A stretch of 11,963 bases of DNA from an uncultured Pseudanabaenaceae cyanobacterium (GTDB lineage: Bacteria; Cyanobacteriota; Cyanobacteriia; PCC-9006; JAAUQQ01): contig CALLPZ010000503.1 of the NCBI GenBank assembly GCA_938015405.1, positions 1 to 11,963 of the forward strand, read 5' to 3'. Each line of letters starts with the position of its first letter. Within the stretch, counting starts at the first letter, position 1. The notes under the pieces were generated by a model that made no database searches, had not been told where the DNA came from, and saw nothing but the letters and a program-made list of their open reading frames with translations. A program made the position numbers and the translations under genes. Of the stretch, positions 1-6,760 are shown one piece after another.

Positions 1-2301
1 TTGCTTTTCATCGGTGAAGACTTCGAATTCATCACCCGCAGAAGGCACTGAGCTCAAGCCCAGGATCTCAACGGCAAAGGAGGGAGCCGCTCGGTCAACG
101 GTTTCACCCTGGTCATCAACCATGGCGCGAACACGACCTAGCACATCACCTGCAACCAGAACATCGCCCACTTTCATGGTGCCGTTCTGAACCAGCAGGG
201 TTGCAACTGGACCACGTGCCTTGTCCAAGTTGGCTTCAATCACGGTACCCATTGCAGGGCGGTCAGGGTTTGCAGAAAGCTCTTCCACTTCCGTCACCAG
301 CAGGATCATATCCAGCAGGTCGTCAATGTTGTCTCCCTGAATCGCACTGACTGGAACCATGGGCGTATCGCCACCCCATTCTTCAGGAACCAGCTCATGC
401 TCGGTTAGCTCTTGTTTGACGCGATCAGGTTGGGCACCTTCCTTATCGATCTTGTTGATCGCAACAATGATGGGAACCTCAGCAGCCTTAGCATGGCTAA
501 TGGCCTCAATGGTCTGAGGACGAACGCCGTCATCGGCAGCCACCACCAGAATGGCAATGTCTGTCACGCGAGTACCACGAGCACGCATAGCGGTAAACGC
601 TTCGTGGCCCGGTGTATCAAGGAAGACAATTTGCTGGTCTTTACCGTTGTGCTCCACATCAACGTGGTATGCACCGATGTGCTGGGTAATGCCACCGGCC
701 TCACCATCAACAACCTTGGTTTTACGAATGGAGTCCAGCAAGGTGGTCTTGCCGTGGTCCACGTGGCCCATAACCGTAACAACGGGGGGACGACGCTGGA
801 GGTTTTCCAAGTCGACTTCGTTGAGAATCTCAGTGGTCTTGCGAGCCTTGGAGCCTTCTTCTTCGCGGTCAACGAGGATTTCTAACTCTTCGCAAACCAG
901 CTCGATCGCAGGAACTTCCAAGGTTTGGGTAATGGTCACTGCAACGCCCTTGAAGAAGAGGATGCGAATGATATCCGCCTCTGGCGTCTTGAGTAGAGCA
1001 GATAGATCCTGAACACTCATTTCACCTTTAACGGTGACAATTTCAGGCTTCTGAGGCGTCTTCTCTTGACGACTGAGGTAGCGCTCACGACGACGTTCAC
1101 CGGCAGTCTTGCCCGAGCGCTTCTTCTTACGCTGAGGCGAAGCAGTCGGCTTGCTGGTCGTCGCCTTCTGCATGCTCTTGGGCTTGGGCGGGCGAGCCAA
1201 AGACTGGCTCAAAGCAGCAGTTGCGCCATGGCGACCCGTTGCATCGAGCAAATCATCATCATCATCATCACCAATGATGTGAACACGCTGCTTCAGGCGA
1301 TTCGCCTTCTTAGCCTTGAGTCTTGCTTCTTCTTCCTCCTCCTGAGGTGAAGGACGCGTACCACGACGGCTAGGACGGCTGGGACGACTAGGCGCATCCA
1401 GACGCCGAGGACGCTCTAGCCCTGGAATTGGAGCCGCATCGTCCATAGAGGGAGAACGATTAGTATCCGGCACATCCTCATCCGAAGAAGTCGGACGAGA
1501 AGGCGGACGCACCAGTTTGGGTCGCTGTAGTTCAACAATTGGTGGGGGAGTCCCTTCAGCAGACGGCTTAACCGTCAAACGAGGACGTTTTACCGGCCGC
1601 TCAGTACCACCCCCCTCAGGGCGAGCCACTTCACCAGAATTGCGCTTGAGCAGATCAAGGCGACGAGGCTGAACTGGAGATGGAGGAACGGGTGGACGAG
1701 GACGAGCTGGAGGAGCTGGGCGACTGGGAGCCGCCACTGGAGCAGGTGCTTCCTTCTTCGCAGCTGGGCTCGGGCTCCCTGCAGCCGCTGCAGCTGGTTT
1801 CACAGGGGGAGCATTTGTCTTAGGCCTCGGGGCCGGAGCTCGATTAATGACTGGTTTCGCTGGTGCACCAGGCCTATTAGGCAAAACAGGACGGGGCGCA
1901 GATGGCTGTCCCGGGGATGAAGTTGGAGCAGGGCGGGCCGGAGATGTAGATGGAGCAGATTCAGCCGGAGCAGAAGCAGCCGGTGGAGTTGGAGCCGCTG
2001 GAGCAGGACGGCGAATCTCTAAGATCTGCTGTTTCTTCTTAATTGGAGCCTTAGCAGGACCACCCTTAACCGAGGGACGATTAGGCTTACTTGCAGGAGG
2101 CTTGGCGGAGGGCTTGCCGGAATTACTACTGCCAGCCATCTTGGGCGCTTTCTCGCGAATTCGCGCTGCGTCCTCGTCGCTCACCGTACTGCTGTGGCTC
2201 TTGACAGCAATATCTAAAGCTTCACAAGCACCCAAGATGTCTTTGTTTTCTAAACCTAATTCCTTCGACAGTTCGTAGATCCTTACCTTACCGTTGTTCA
2301 T
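1..2301 (-). CDS. infB: Translation initiation factor IF-2, N-terminal 767 codons (3' end beyond the window)
   Basis: IF-2 is the GTPase that brings fMet-tRNA to the 30S subunit and promotes 70S joining. The visible part starts MNNGKVRIYELSKELG, the usual N-terminal IF2N domain (about residues 1-55). A long Pro/Ala/Arg-rich linker follows to about residue 425, including KKKQQILEIRRP and a run of six Asp (345-350). A second IF2N domain (MSVQDLSALL onward, about 427-500) leads into the G domain: G1 GHVDHGKTT at 512-520, GGITQHIGAY, G3 DTPGH at 562-566, G4 NKID at 616-619 and G5 SAIQGD at 652-657. The frame is still open at base 1, in the domain II motif GLSSVPSAGDEFEVF, so domains III and IV are outside the window. 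The ATG at 2299-2301 has AGGAAGG five bases upstream. It is last in the rimP-nusA-infB order but separated from nusA by 626 bp, so it may also have its own promoter. Confidence 0.97.
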   Translation of the reverse strand, partial: MNNGKVRIYELSKELGLENKDILGACEALDIAVKSHSSTVSDEDAARIREKAPKMAGSSNSGKPSAKPPASKPNRPSVKGGPAKAPIKKKQQILEIRRPAPAAPTPPAASAPAESAPSTSPARPAPTSSPGQPSAPRPVLPNRPGAPAKPVINRAPAPRPKTNAPPVKPAAAAAGSPSPAAKKEAPAPVAAPSRPAPPARPRPPVPPSPVQPRRLDLLKRNSGEVARPEGGGTERPVKRPRLTVKPSAEGTPPPIVELQRPKLVRPPSRPTSSDEDVPDTNRSPSMDDAAPIPGLERPRRLDAPSRPSRPSRRGTRPSPQEEEEEARLKAKKANRLKQRVHIIGDDDDDDLLDATGRHGATAALSQSLARPPKPKSMQKATTSKPTASPQRKKKRSGKTAGERRRERYLSRQEKTPQKPEIVTVKGEMSVQDLSALLKTPEADIIRILFFKGVAVTITQTLEVPAIELVCEELEILVDREEEGSKARKTTEILNEVDLENLQRRPPVVTVMGHVDHGKTTLLDSIRKTKVVDGEAGGITQHIGAYHVDVEHNGKDQQIVFLDTPGHEAFTAMRARGTRVTDIAILVVAADDGVRPQTIEAISHAKAAEVPIIVAINKIDKEGAQPDRVKQELTEHELVPEEWGGDTPMVPVSAIQGDNIDDLLDMILLVTEVEELSANPDRPAMGTVIEANLDKARGPVATLLVQNGTMKVGDVLVAGDVLGRVRAMVDDQGETVDRAAPSFAVEILGLSSVPSAGDEFEVFTDEKQ

Positions 2302-2581
2302 CCACACCTTCCTATGGGGTCCATTGATCCTGATTTAACGTTCCATCACGGTCTACCGCCTTTTGAGTGACAACAATAGACTGGAACAGTAGCTTAGCAG
2401 CGCATTGCAAGACCAAACTACTCCTTCGTCAATAAACGATAGGAGGTTAGCCTCACCCAAGCAAGCATCACACTTGCCGAATAAACGGGAGAACCATTTT
2501 GGGATGCTGTCATAGCCCGTGGAGATCACCACCGCCACAGTCAATCCCTAACGAAATCTCATCAAAAAGCCGGGGGAATTT

Positions 2582-2596
2582 TAACCCTCAGGGTTA
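2582..2596. repeat. 15-bp palindrome in the infB upstream region
   Basis: TAACCCT and AGGGTTA form a perfect 7-bp inverted repeat around a single C. The one-base centre cannot form an RNA hairpin loop without opening inner pairs, so a DNA-level operator site is more natural than an RNA element. It lies about 280 bp upstream of the infB start and about 100 bp downstream of the candidate infB promoter. Function is unknown. Confidence 0.35.
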
Positions 2597-2679
2597 CCGC
2601 AACGCCGCTTCCGCTAGGCCGTCGCTCTACCCTTTCCCTAATTACAAGCTGAAAACCTTACCTCCAGGCATTCTCAGTC

Positions 2680-2699
2680 TTTCCCTATACCAAGGGAAA
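2680..2699. repeat. Inverted repeat overlapping the predicted infB transcription start
   Basis: TTTCCCT and AGGGAAA form a perfect 7-bp dyad with a 6-base spacer (ATACCA). It begins directly downstream of the candidate -10 box at 2702-2707, so it covers the likely start point on the minus strand. That position would suit an operator or a 5'-terminal mRNA stem-loop. A further copy of TTTCCCT lies at 2633-2639. Confidence 0.35.
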
Positions 2700-2701
2700 A
2701 T

Positions 2702-2730
2702 ATTATAGCTAATGACAGATAGCGTGTCCC
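2702..2730 (-). promoter_or_regulatory. Candidate sigma-70-type promoter for infB
   Basis: On the minus strand a perfect -10 box TATAAT (2702-2707) is preceded by exactly 17 bases and then GGGACA (2725-2730), which matches four of six bases of TTGACA. Initiation would fall near 2695, giving an infB 5' leader of roughly 390 nt. The perfect -10 and ideal spacing make this the best promoter match I saw in the window, but it is a sequence match only. Confidence 0.45.
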
Positions 2731-2780
2731 ACCCTTTCAGTGGAAATATGACGCCCTGCATTAATACTTATCCTTATGAA

Positions 2781-2816
2781 CTATAACCGGTATTGCTGGT
2801 TTTGCAATGGGTATAG
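2781..2816. repeat. Imperfect stem-loop downstream of nusA
   Basis: Outer arms CTATAACC (2781-2788) and GGGTATAG (2809-2816) pair at seven of eight positions. Inner arms ATTGC (2792-2796) and GCAAT (2804-2808) pair perfectly, with loop TGGTTTT and a three-base bulge (GGT, 2789-2791). No U-tract follows on the minus strand, so it is not a normal intrinsic terminator. It could be an mRNA processing or stability element between nusA and infB. Confidence 0.35.
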
Positions 2817-2927
2817 CCCTACTGGGAGACACCCCATAAATGCATAGTCCCTCGACACTGCAGCGTCATGTATTGACGGGAGGGCGAGAGACTAATCATT
2901 AGAGCTTGACCTCAAGTGAAGTAGGTC

Positions 2928-4421
2928 TTACTCCTCCTCTGTCTCTTCTTCAACCGATGCTTCGGCTTCGGCAGAATCCACAGCAACTGCGATCGCTTCA
3001 GCTTCCTCAGCAACTTCTTCAACAGCCTCCTCAATCGCGACATCATCCTCAGGGACTTCTTCAACAGCCTCGGCATCATTAGCCTCAACAACCTCAGAAG
3101 CGTCCTCTGCAGAAACCTCTTCAGGATCGCTCTCAGCACTGTCTCCTGCAAGAACCTCTTCTGCCACAGCCTCAGAGACTTCTTCTAAAGCCTCCTCCTC
3201 GGCCCCAAGGTTATCATCCTCAGCCAAGGGCTCATCTGGCTCTTCTTGAGGCTCATCTTCCTCCATGATCATGGGGATGACATATTCATCAAAGTCGTAC
3301 TTAGCGATGTCTTTGATATCGATTTTCCAGCCCGTTAAACGAGCAGCCAAACGAACATTCTGGCCTTCCTTGCCAATGGCCAGGCTGAGCTGATCCTCTG
3401 GAACGAGCACATGGGCTTGACGAGCTTCGGGATCAACGAGGCGAACCATCTCCACCCGGGCTGGGCTAAGCGCATTGGCGATATAGGTTGCTGGGTCAGG
3501 AGACCAGCGAATGACGTCAATCTTTTCACCGTGCAGCTCATTTACCACCGCTTGGATACGTGATCCCCTTGCACCAATACAAGCACCTACTGGGTCTACA
3601 TCTCTCTCCAAAGTGTCTACAGCAATCTTGGTACGAGGCCCCACGTAACGACCCGGAGGATTGGCTTCTCGAGCAACTGCCACGATGCGAACAATCTCAT
3701 CCTGGATTTCAGGGACTTCGTTCTCAAACATGTAAACCACCAATCCCGCATTGGTACGGGAGACGATGATTTGAGGGCCTCGTCGAGGCGTTTCAGCCAC
3801 TTCCTTCAAGAACACACGGAAGGTTGCATTGGCACGGTAATTGTCATTGGGGAGCTGATCCCGTCGGGGCAACTCAGCTTCTACGGGGGGACGACCTACG
3901 CCACTGCTGACTTCCATGATCACGGACTGGCGCTCAAAACGCAGCACCTTGGCATTGAGGACGGGGTCCTCCACATCCTTAAATTCCTCTTGGATCATCA
4001 TGCGCTGGTAGTCGCGCAGCTTCTGAGAAAGCACCTGCTTGGTTTGGATTGCAGCCATGCGACCAAAGTCATCCTTCTCGGGGGTGACGTCCAAAACAAC
4101 GGTATCGCCCAGCTGGGCCTCAGGAGCGACTTCCTGCACTTCCGTCAGAGAAATCTGGTGGTCCGCAATTTCCACCTCTTCAACAATGTTCTTACTGGCT
4201 AGAACGCGAAAGCCTTCTTCCTCCAGATCTAGCTCTACTCCGACATTAAGGAAATAATCCTCGTCAAAGGCATCCCCCAAGGCCTGAGTGCGACGATAGC
4301 GCTCGTAGCCCTTGACCAAAGCTTCCTCCAAGGCCTCCTCTACCACTTCCGGCGGCAGTTTTTTCTGCTCGCTAATGGCATCGATCATGGCATTGAGATT
4401 GGGCAGAGGAAGTAGAGTCAT
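2928..4421 (-). CDS. nusA: Transcription elongation/termination factor NusA with a long acidic tail
   Basis: NusA (497 aa) binds RNA polymerase and nascent RNA, and modulates pausing, termination and antitermination. The N-terminal polymerase-binding domain covers about residues 1-130. The S1 domain follows (about 155-225), then KH1 with the GARG loop at 283-286 (VGACIGARGSRIQ) and KH2 with GKEG at 350-353 (LAIGKEGQNVRLAARLTGW). Residues 387-497 are an Asp/Glu/Ala/Val tail without a single Lys, Arg or His. E. coli NusA also carries C-terminal acidic repeats that contact the alpha subunit, but this tail is low-complexity rather than a recognisable copy of them. The ATG at 4419-4421 has AAGGAG nine bases upstream, fixing the start. 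It lies 122 bp after rimP on the same strand and is expected to be co-transcribed with it. Confidence 0.97.
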   Translation of the reverse strand: MTLLPLPNLNAMIDAISEQKKLPPEVVEEALEEALVKGYERYRRTQALGDAFDEDYFLNVGVELDLEEEGFRVLASKNIVEEVEIADHQISLTEVQEVAPEAQLGDTVVLDVTPEKDDFGRMAAIQTKQVLSQKLRDYQRMMIQEEFKDVEDPVLNAKVLRFERQSVIMEVSSGVGRPPVEAELPRRDQLPNDNYRANATFRVFLKEVAETPRRGPQIIVSRTNAGLVVYMFENEVPEIQDEIVRIVAVAREANPPGRYVGPRTKIAVDTLERDVDPVGACIGARGSRIQAVVNELHGEKIDVIRWSPDPATYIANALSPARVEMVRLVDPEARQAHVLVPEDQLSLAIGKEGQNVRLAARLTGWKIDIKDIAKYDFDEYVIPMIMEEDEPQEEPDEPLAEDDNLGAEEEALEEVSEAVAEEVLAGDSAESDPEEVSAEDASEVVEANDAEAVEEVPEDDVAIEEAVEEVAEEAEAIAVAVDSAEAEASVEEETEEE

Positions 4422-4543
4422 GAATTGGGCTCCTTTGAACGAAGAAAACAGGAAAGCTTTTTGAGAGAGATTGCAGAGGTTCAGGCAGGAGCACTTCCTC
4501 TACAGAATCCAGGAGGTTGAGTACGAACGGGCGAGGTCAGAAC

Positions 4544-5005
4544 CTAAGCCTGCTCGCTGAGGCGAACCTCTTGAACCAAACCGCGAGGGATTTTCACCGG
4601 TCGTCCCTTGAGATTAATAAAGACATACTCATCTTCTCGACGCATAAGCGTACCCTCCCAGCGGGTTTGCCCCTTGTGGGGCTCGGTGGTTTTCACCACT
4701 ACGGGAAACCCCTTGAACGAGACAAAATCTCGATCTCGGGAAAGGACATCGGAGACGCCAGGACTCGACACCTCCAAAACATAAGCATCAGGAATTAACT
4801 CAGCGGTCTCGATCGCCTCTTCCACAGCACGGCTCATATCAGTGCAATGTTCCAGACTGGTATCACCGGTCAGACAATTGACATCAAGACGGAGCACGGA
4901 GGGACTTTGGTTCGTTTGAAAAACGGCATTAACCACTTCGAGATCCATTGCCGCTGCGATGGGTTTAGCCAGCTCCATGACTTGGGGAATGACGGGATGA
5001 GACAT
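4544..5005 (-). CDS. rimP: Ribosome maturation factor RimP
   Basis: RimP (153 aa from this start) is a cytoplasmic factor for 30S subunit maturation. The family core LEVSSPGVS is at residues 77-85, followed by the C-terminal SH3-like domain (about 90-150, with FKGFPVVVKT and GRPVKIPRGLVQEVRL). I chose the ATG at 5003-5005 (MSHPVIPQVMEL) because family homology begins there. The frame stays open upstream to another ATG at 5117-5119, which would add 38 residues unlike RimP. Those residues would be encoded by the leader stem-loop and the terminator, so this is probably coincidental. No clear Shine-Dalgarno sequence precedes 5005; the U-tract of the terminator ends 11 nt before the start codon. 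First gene of rimP-nusA-infB. Confidence 0.93.
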   Translation of the reverse strand: MSHPVIPQVMELAKPIAAAMDLEVVNAVFQTNQSPSVLRLDVNCLTGDTSLEHCTDMSRAVEEAIETAELIPDAYVLEVSSPGVSDVLSRDRDFVSFKGFPVVVKTTEPHKGQTRWEGTLMRREDEYVFINLKGRPVKIPRGLVQEVRLSEQA

Positions 5006-5016
5006 GAATTTGCAAT

Positions 5017-5040
5017 AAAAAAAGCGGGCCAGGAGCCCAC
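5017..5040 (-). terminator. Intrinsic terminator in the rimP leader (candidate attenuator)
   Basis: On the minus strand GTGGGC, loop TCCTG and GCCCGC form a 6-bp stem with one G-U pair. It can be extended by two A-U pairs and is followed at once by seven T (5017-5023). The rimP ATG is only 11 nt further on, so any promoter for the operon must lie upstream and transcription must pass this site. That makes it more than a simple end for the preceding membrane-protein gene. Confidence 0.85.
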
Positions 5041-5109
5041 TTCCTATGTCAGATACAGGATGTGCAGCAAGGCAGTCGCCAGGCAGAGAGATGGCGGATG
5101 CATTGCTGC
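5017..5109 (-). ncRNA. Candidate structured rimP leader RNA
   Basis: The RNA upstream of rimP can fold into a two-part stem. Outer arms GCAGCAA and TTGCTGC (5103-5109 with 5064-5070) pair perfectly over 7 bp. A symmetric internal loop of six bases on each side follows. Inner arms CGCCA and TGGCG (5092-5096 with 5077-5081) pair over 5 bp around a 10-nt loop. A 23-nt spacer then leads to the terminator at 5017-5040. This is the layout of a transcription-attenuation leader. Attenuated rimP leaders are known in enterobacteria, but I see no sequence similarity I could claim. I found no obvious antiterminator within the 93 nt. A GCGGGC copy at 5138-5143 (minus) could pair with the terminator's 3' arm if transcription starts far enough upstream. 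Confidence 0.5.
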
Positions 5110-5114
5110 TGCTC

Positions 5115-5120
5115 ATCATA
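5115..5120 (-). promoter_or_regulatory. Candidate -10 box for the rimP operon
   Basis: TATGAT on the minus strand matches five of six bases of the -10 consensus. It would place the transcript start near 5108, almost exactly at the 5' edge of the leader stem. The sequence at the -35 distance (GCGGGC) is not consensus, so an activator would be needed or the promoter lies elsewhere. Confidence 0.3.
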
Positions 5121-5147
5121 GCGTAAAGCTTTCATCTGCCCGCTGAG

Positions 5148-5174
5148 AATGTTACGGCCAGAGCAAAATGTTAC
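5148..5174. repeat. Pair of 8-bp direct repeats upstream of the rimP leader
   Basis: AATGTTAC occurs at 5148-5155 and 5167-5174, 19 bp apart start to start, close to two helical turns. It lies just upstream of the candidate -10 box with poor -35, so it could be a binding site for an activator. The repeats are short and chance is possible. Confidence 0.25.
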
Positions 5175-5217
5175 CGTCCGAGACAGAAGCCCAGGGAGAG
5201 GAAATACCTAGACGCAT

Positions 5218-6666
5218 CTAGGATTTACCGGGGGGACGGTTTATTTGCTGGGCTTCTTCTAGAAGCGCATCGAAATCGAACTCACCAATGCGTTGTACGT
5301 AATTAATCTTAAATTCTTCTAAAAAGTCACAAAGTAGTGTCTGGATTTCCACGAGGGTCTCACGATCTTGCAAAGCAGTCACAAGAGCAGCGGTGAACTC
5401 ATCTACAAGCTGCTCTAGCAAGAGCGCTCCTTGGGGATCATCCGCCGCCAAAGTGCTGTAGGTACCTTGGGATGCAGTCGTAATGGCCTGGGAGACACCG
5501 GAAGCCAATTGCTCTGTAATGCGATTGGGCAGAATATTGAAGCCAGGCAGGCTTTGCACCATTTGATAGGCCGGCAAACGCTGGAGTGTCCCCTGAAGAC
5601 CGTGGTTGAGCAGTGCTTCGAAGTTAGGTTGAACCTTAGGTAGAACCTGATAAACGATGATCTGAGCGAGGCGGCGGGCAATCACCTCTATCTCGTTGGT
5701 ATCGTTCAAATCCACATAGGGAGTTTCGCTTGCAGCGAGGGCGGACTGTAGCCAGCGTCCCTGGCGGATACCTTGCTGAAGCTGAGTTACGGTTTGCAGG
5801 GCAATCACCTCCGTCAGTTCTCCAGCAAACAGCCCCACAAAACCACGACCAAACTGCCGCCGCAAGGGGCCAAAGTTCACGAGCTGTGAGGTCTGCAACC
5901 TGACAGCAAGAGGAATCAATCGCAGCCAACGCCAAAAGGGCACAAACAAAAGCAGGTCATACCAACGCCAAAGCAAGGCATCTCGCCAGGAGAGGCTGCG
6001 GTAGCGCAGTTTGACAAAGTAAACATGGATCAATAGCTCCAGTGCAAAGAGCAATTGAAAGGGTAGGTCCAAGCGCCAGAAACGGTCAGTGAACTCACCA
6101 TTTTCGCCAATGCCCCGAAAATAGTTAGTCTCGATCAGCGGGCGGATCTCACGATTGAAAAAGTCAAGGGCATCCGCGCGGCGGCGAGCCGAGAAGTTTT
6201 CAGCAGTCCAAAACTGAGAGAAGGCAATGCGGGCGGACTCTATCCCCTGGCGATCGCGCATGCGATTCTTGATTTTTTCCAGGGTGCCAGACTTGTTCGC
6301 CAGCTGGAAGGGATTCTCATCCACCAAATCTTCGCTGAGATCCTGAAGGATGTTGAGTTGCTGTTGCACCTTAGGTGAATTTGGTGCCACTGCTAGGGTC
6401 TCATCCAGCAAATCAAAGTTGCGTAGATATTCCTCCGTGTCGCGATGGGGTTCAATCCCCTTGATGGGGTCATAGCGATCGGTAATGGCTGGCAGGGGCA
6501 ATTGAACCTGGAGTCCTGCGACTTGCACATTGCCATGCAACCAAAAGTTACGCCAAGGCACATAGCTCAGGTCAAACAGCACAAGGGCAACGTTGACTGC
6601 CACCACAGCGGCAAGCAGCCGCTCAGTCCAAAGGGTGATGGGATTAATCGCTTTGCGAGGAGCCAT
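5218..6666 (-). CDS. Conserved-looking membrane protein of unknown function (482 aa)
   Basis: I do not recognise a named family. Three hydrophobic segments are visible: residues 17-36 (LLAAVVAVNVALVLFDLSYV), 201-218 (LPFQLLFALELLIHVYFV) and about 234-256 (LLLFVPFWRWLRLIPLAVRL). Between the first two is a soluble stretch of about 160 residues rich in charged residues and Gln; after the third is a soluble C-terminal region of about 225 residues, largely helical in character. The third segment, with Arg at intervals (FWRWLRLIPLAVRL), faintly recalls helices of voltage-gated channel proteins, but no pore signature is seen, so I do not call a channel. The ATG at 6664-6666 is the only plausible start; no strong Shine-Dalgarno sequence is present. 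A -10-like TATACT lies at 6696-6701 on the minus strand. Its stop lies 108 nt before the start of the candidate rimP leader, so some transcripts may read toward rimP. Confidence 0.8.
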   Translation of the reverse strand: MAPRKAINPITLWTERLLAAVVAVNVALVLFDLSYVPWRNFWLHGNVQVAGLQVQLPLPAITDRYDPIKGIEPHRDTEEYLRNFDLLDETLAVAPNSPKVQQQLNILQDLSEDLVDENPFQLANKSGTLEKIKNRMRDRQGIESARIAFSQFWTAENFSARRRADALDFFNREIRPLIETNYFRGIGENGEFTDRFWRLDLPFQLLFALELLIHVYFVKLRYRSLSWRDALLWRWYDLLLFVPFWRWLRLIPLAVRLQTSQLVNFGPLRRQFGRGFVGLFAGELTEVIALQTVTQLQQGIRQGRWLQSALAASETPYVDLNDTNEIEVIARRLAQIIVYQVLPKVQPNFEALLNHGLQGTLQRLPAYQMVQSLPGFNILPNRITEQLASGVSQAITTASQGTYSTLAADDPQGALLLEQLVDEFTAALVTALQDRETLVEIQTLLCDFLEEFKINYVQRIGEFDFDALLEEAQQINRPPGKS

Positions 6667-6760
6667 GAACCGTCAACGCGGTGAATATATCCAGCAGTAT
6701 AGGGCAGGGATTTACCACCGGACTGTAGCTTCCCATGGGCTTAACGGTTAGACGTAAAGT

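Larger units (their letters stand above)
2302..2927. other. Long nusA-infB intergenic region without ylxR
   Basis: This 626-bp gap lies inside an operon that is usually compact. In Synechocystis 6803 the small ylxR gene (ssr1238) sits between nusA and infB. I read all minus-strand frames and found no YlxR-like R-C-x-x-C signature and no convincing ORF. The longest minus-strand ORF (2353-2544, 63 codons, TTG start) shows no family I know. The gap holds a candidate promoter, an imperfect stem-loop and two short dyads, listed separately. No intrinsic terminator with a U-tract is seen after nusA, so read-through into infB is possible. Confidence 0.75.

Noticed and set aside
412..885. 157-codon plus-strand ORF opposite the infB G domain
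   Set aside because: It is antisense to conserved GTPase motifs of infB, has no family resemblance, and reflects codon bias of the real gene.
1847..2278. 143-codon plus-strand ORF rich in Gly and Ala
   Set aside because: It is the complement of the low-complexity Pro/Ala linker of infB; the composition explains the open frame.
2353..2544. 63-codon minus-strand ORF with a C-x-x-C (KCDACLG), considered as a remnant of ylxR
   Set aside because: The spacing and surrounding residues do not match YlxR, the start would be TTG without a clear Shine-Dalgarno sequence, and no homology is recognised.
3771..4202. 143-codon plus-strand ORF opposite nusA
   Set aside because: It is antisense to the S1 and N-terminal domains of nusA, with no start signal or recognisable motif.
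5118..5217. NtcA site (GTA-N8-TAC) among the TAACATT repeats upstream of rimP
   Set aside because: The two TAC/GTA elements are in direct, not inverted, orientation, and the N8 spacing is not met.
6445..6470. GGGGTTCAATCCCC, reminiscent of a tRNA T-arm
   Set aside because: It lies inside the 482-aa coding sequence and no acceptor, D or anticodon stems can be placed around it.
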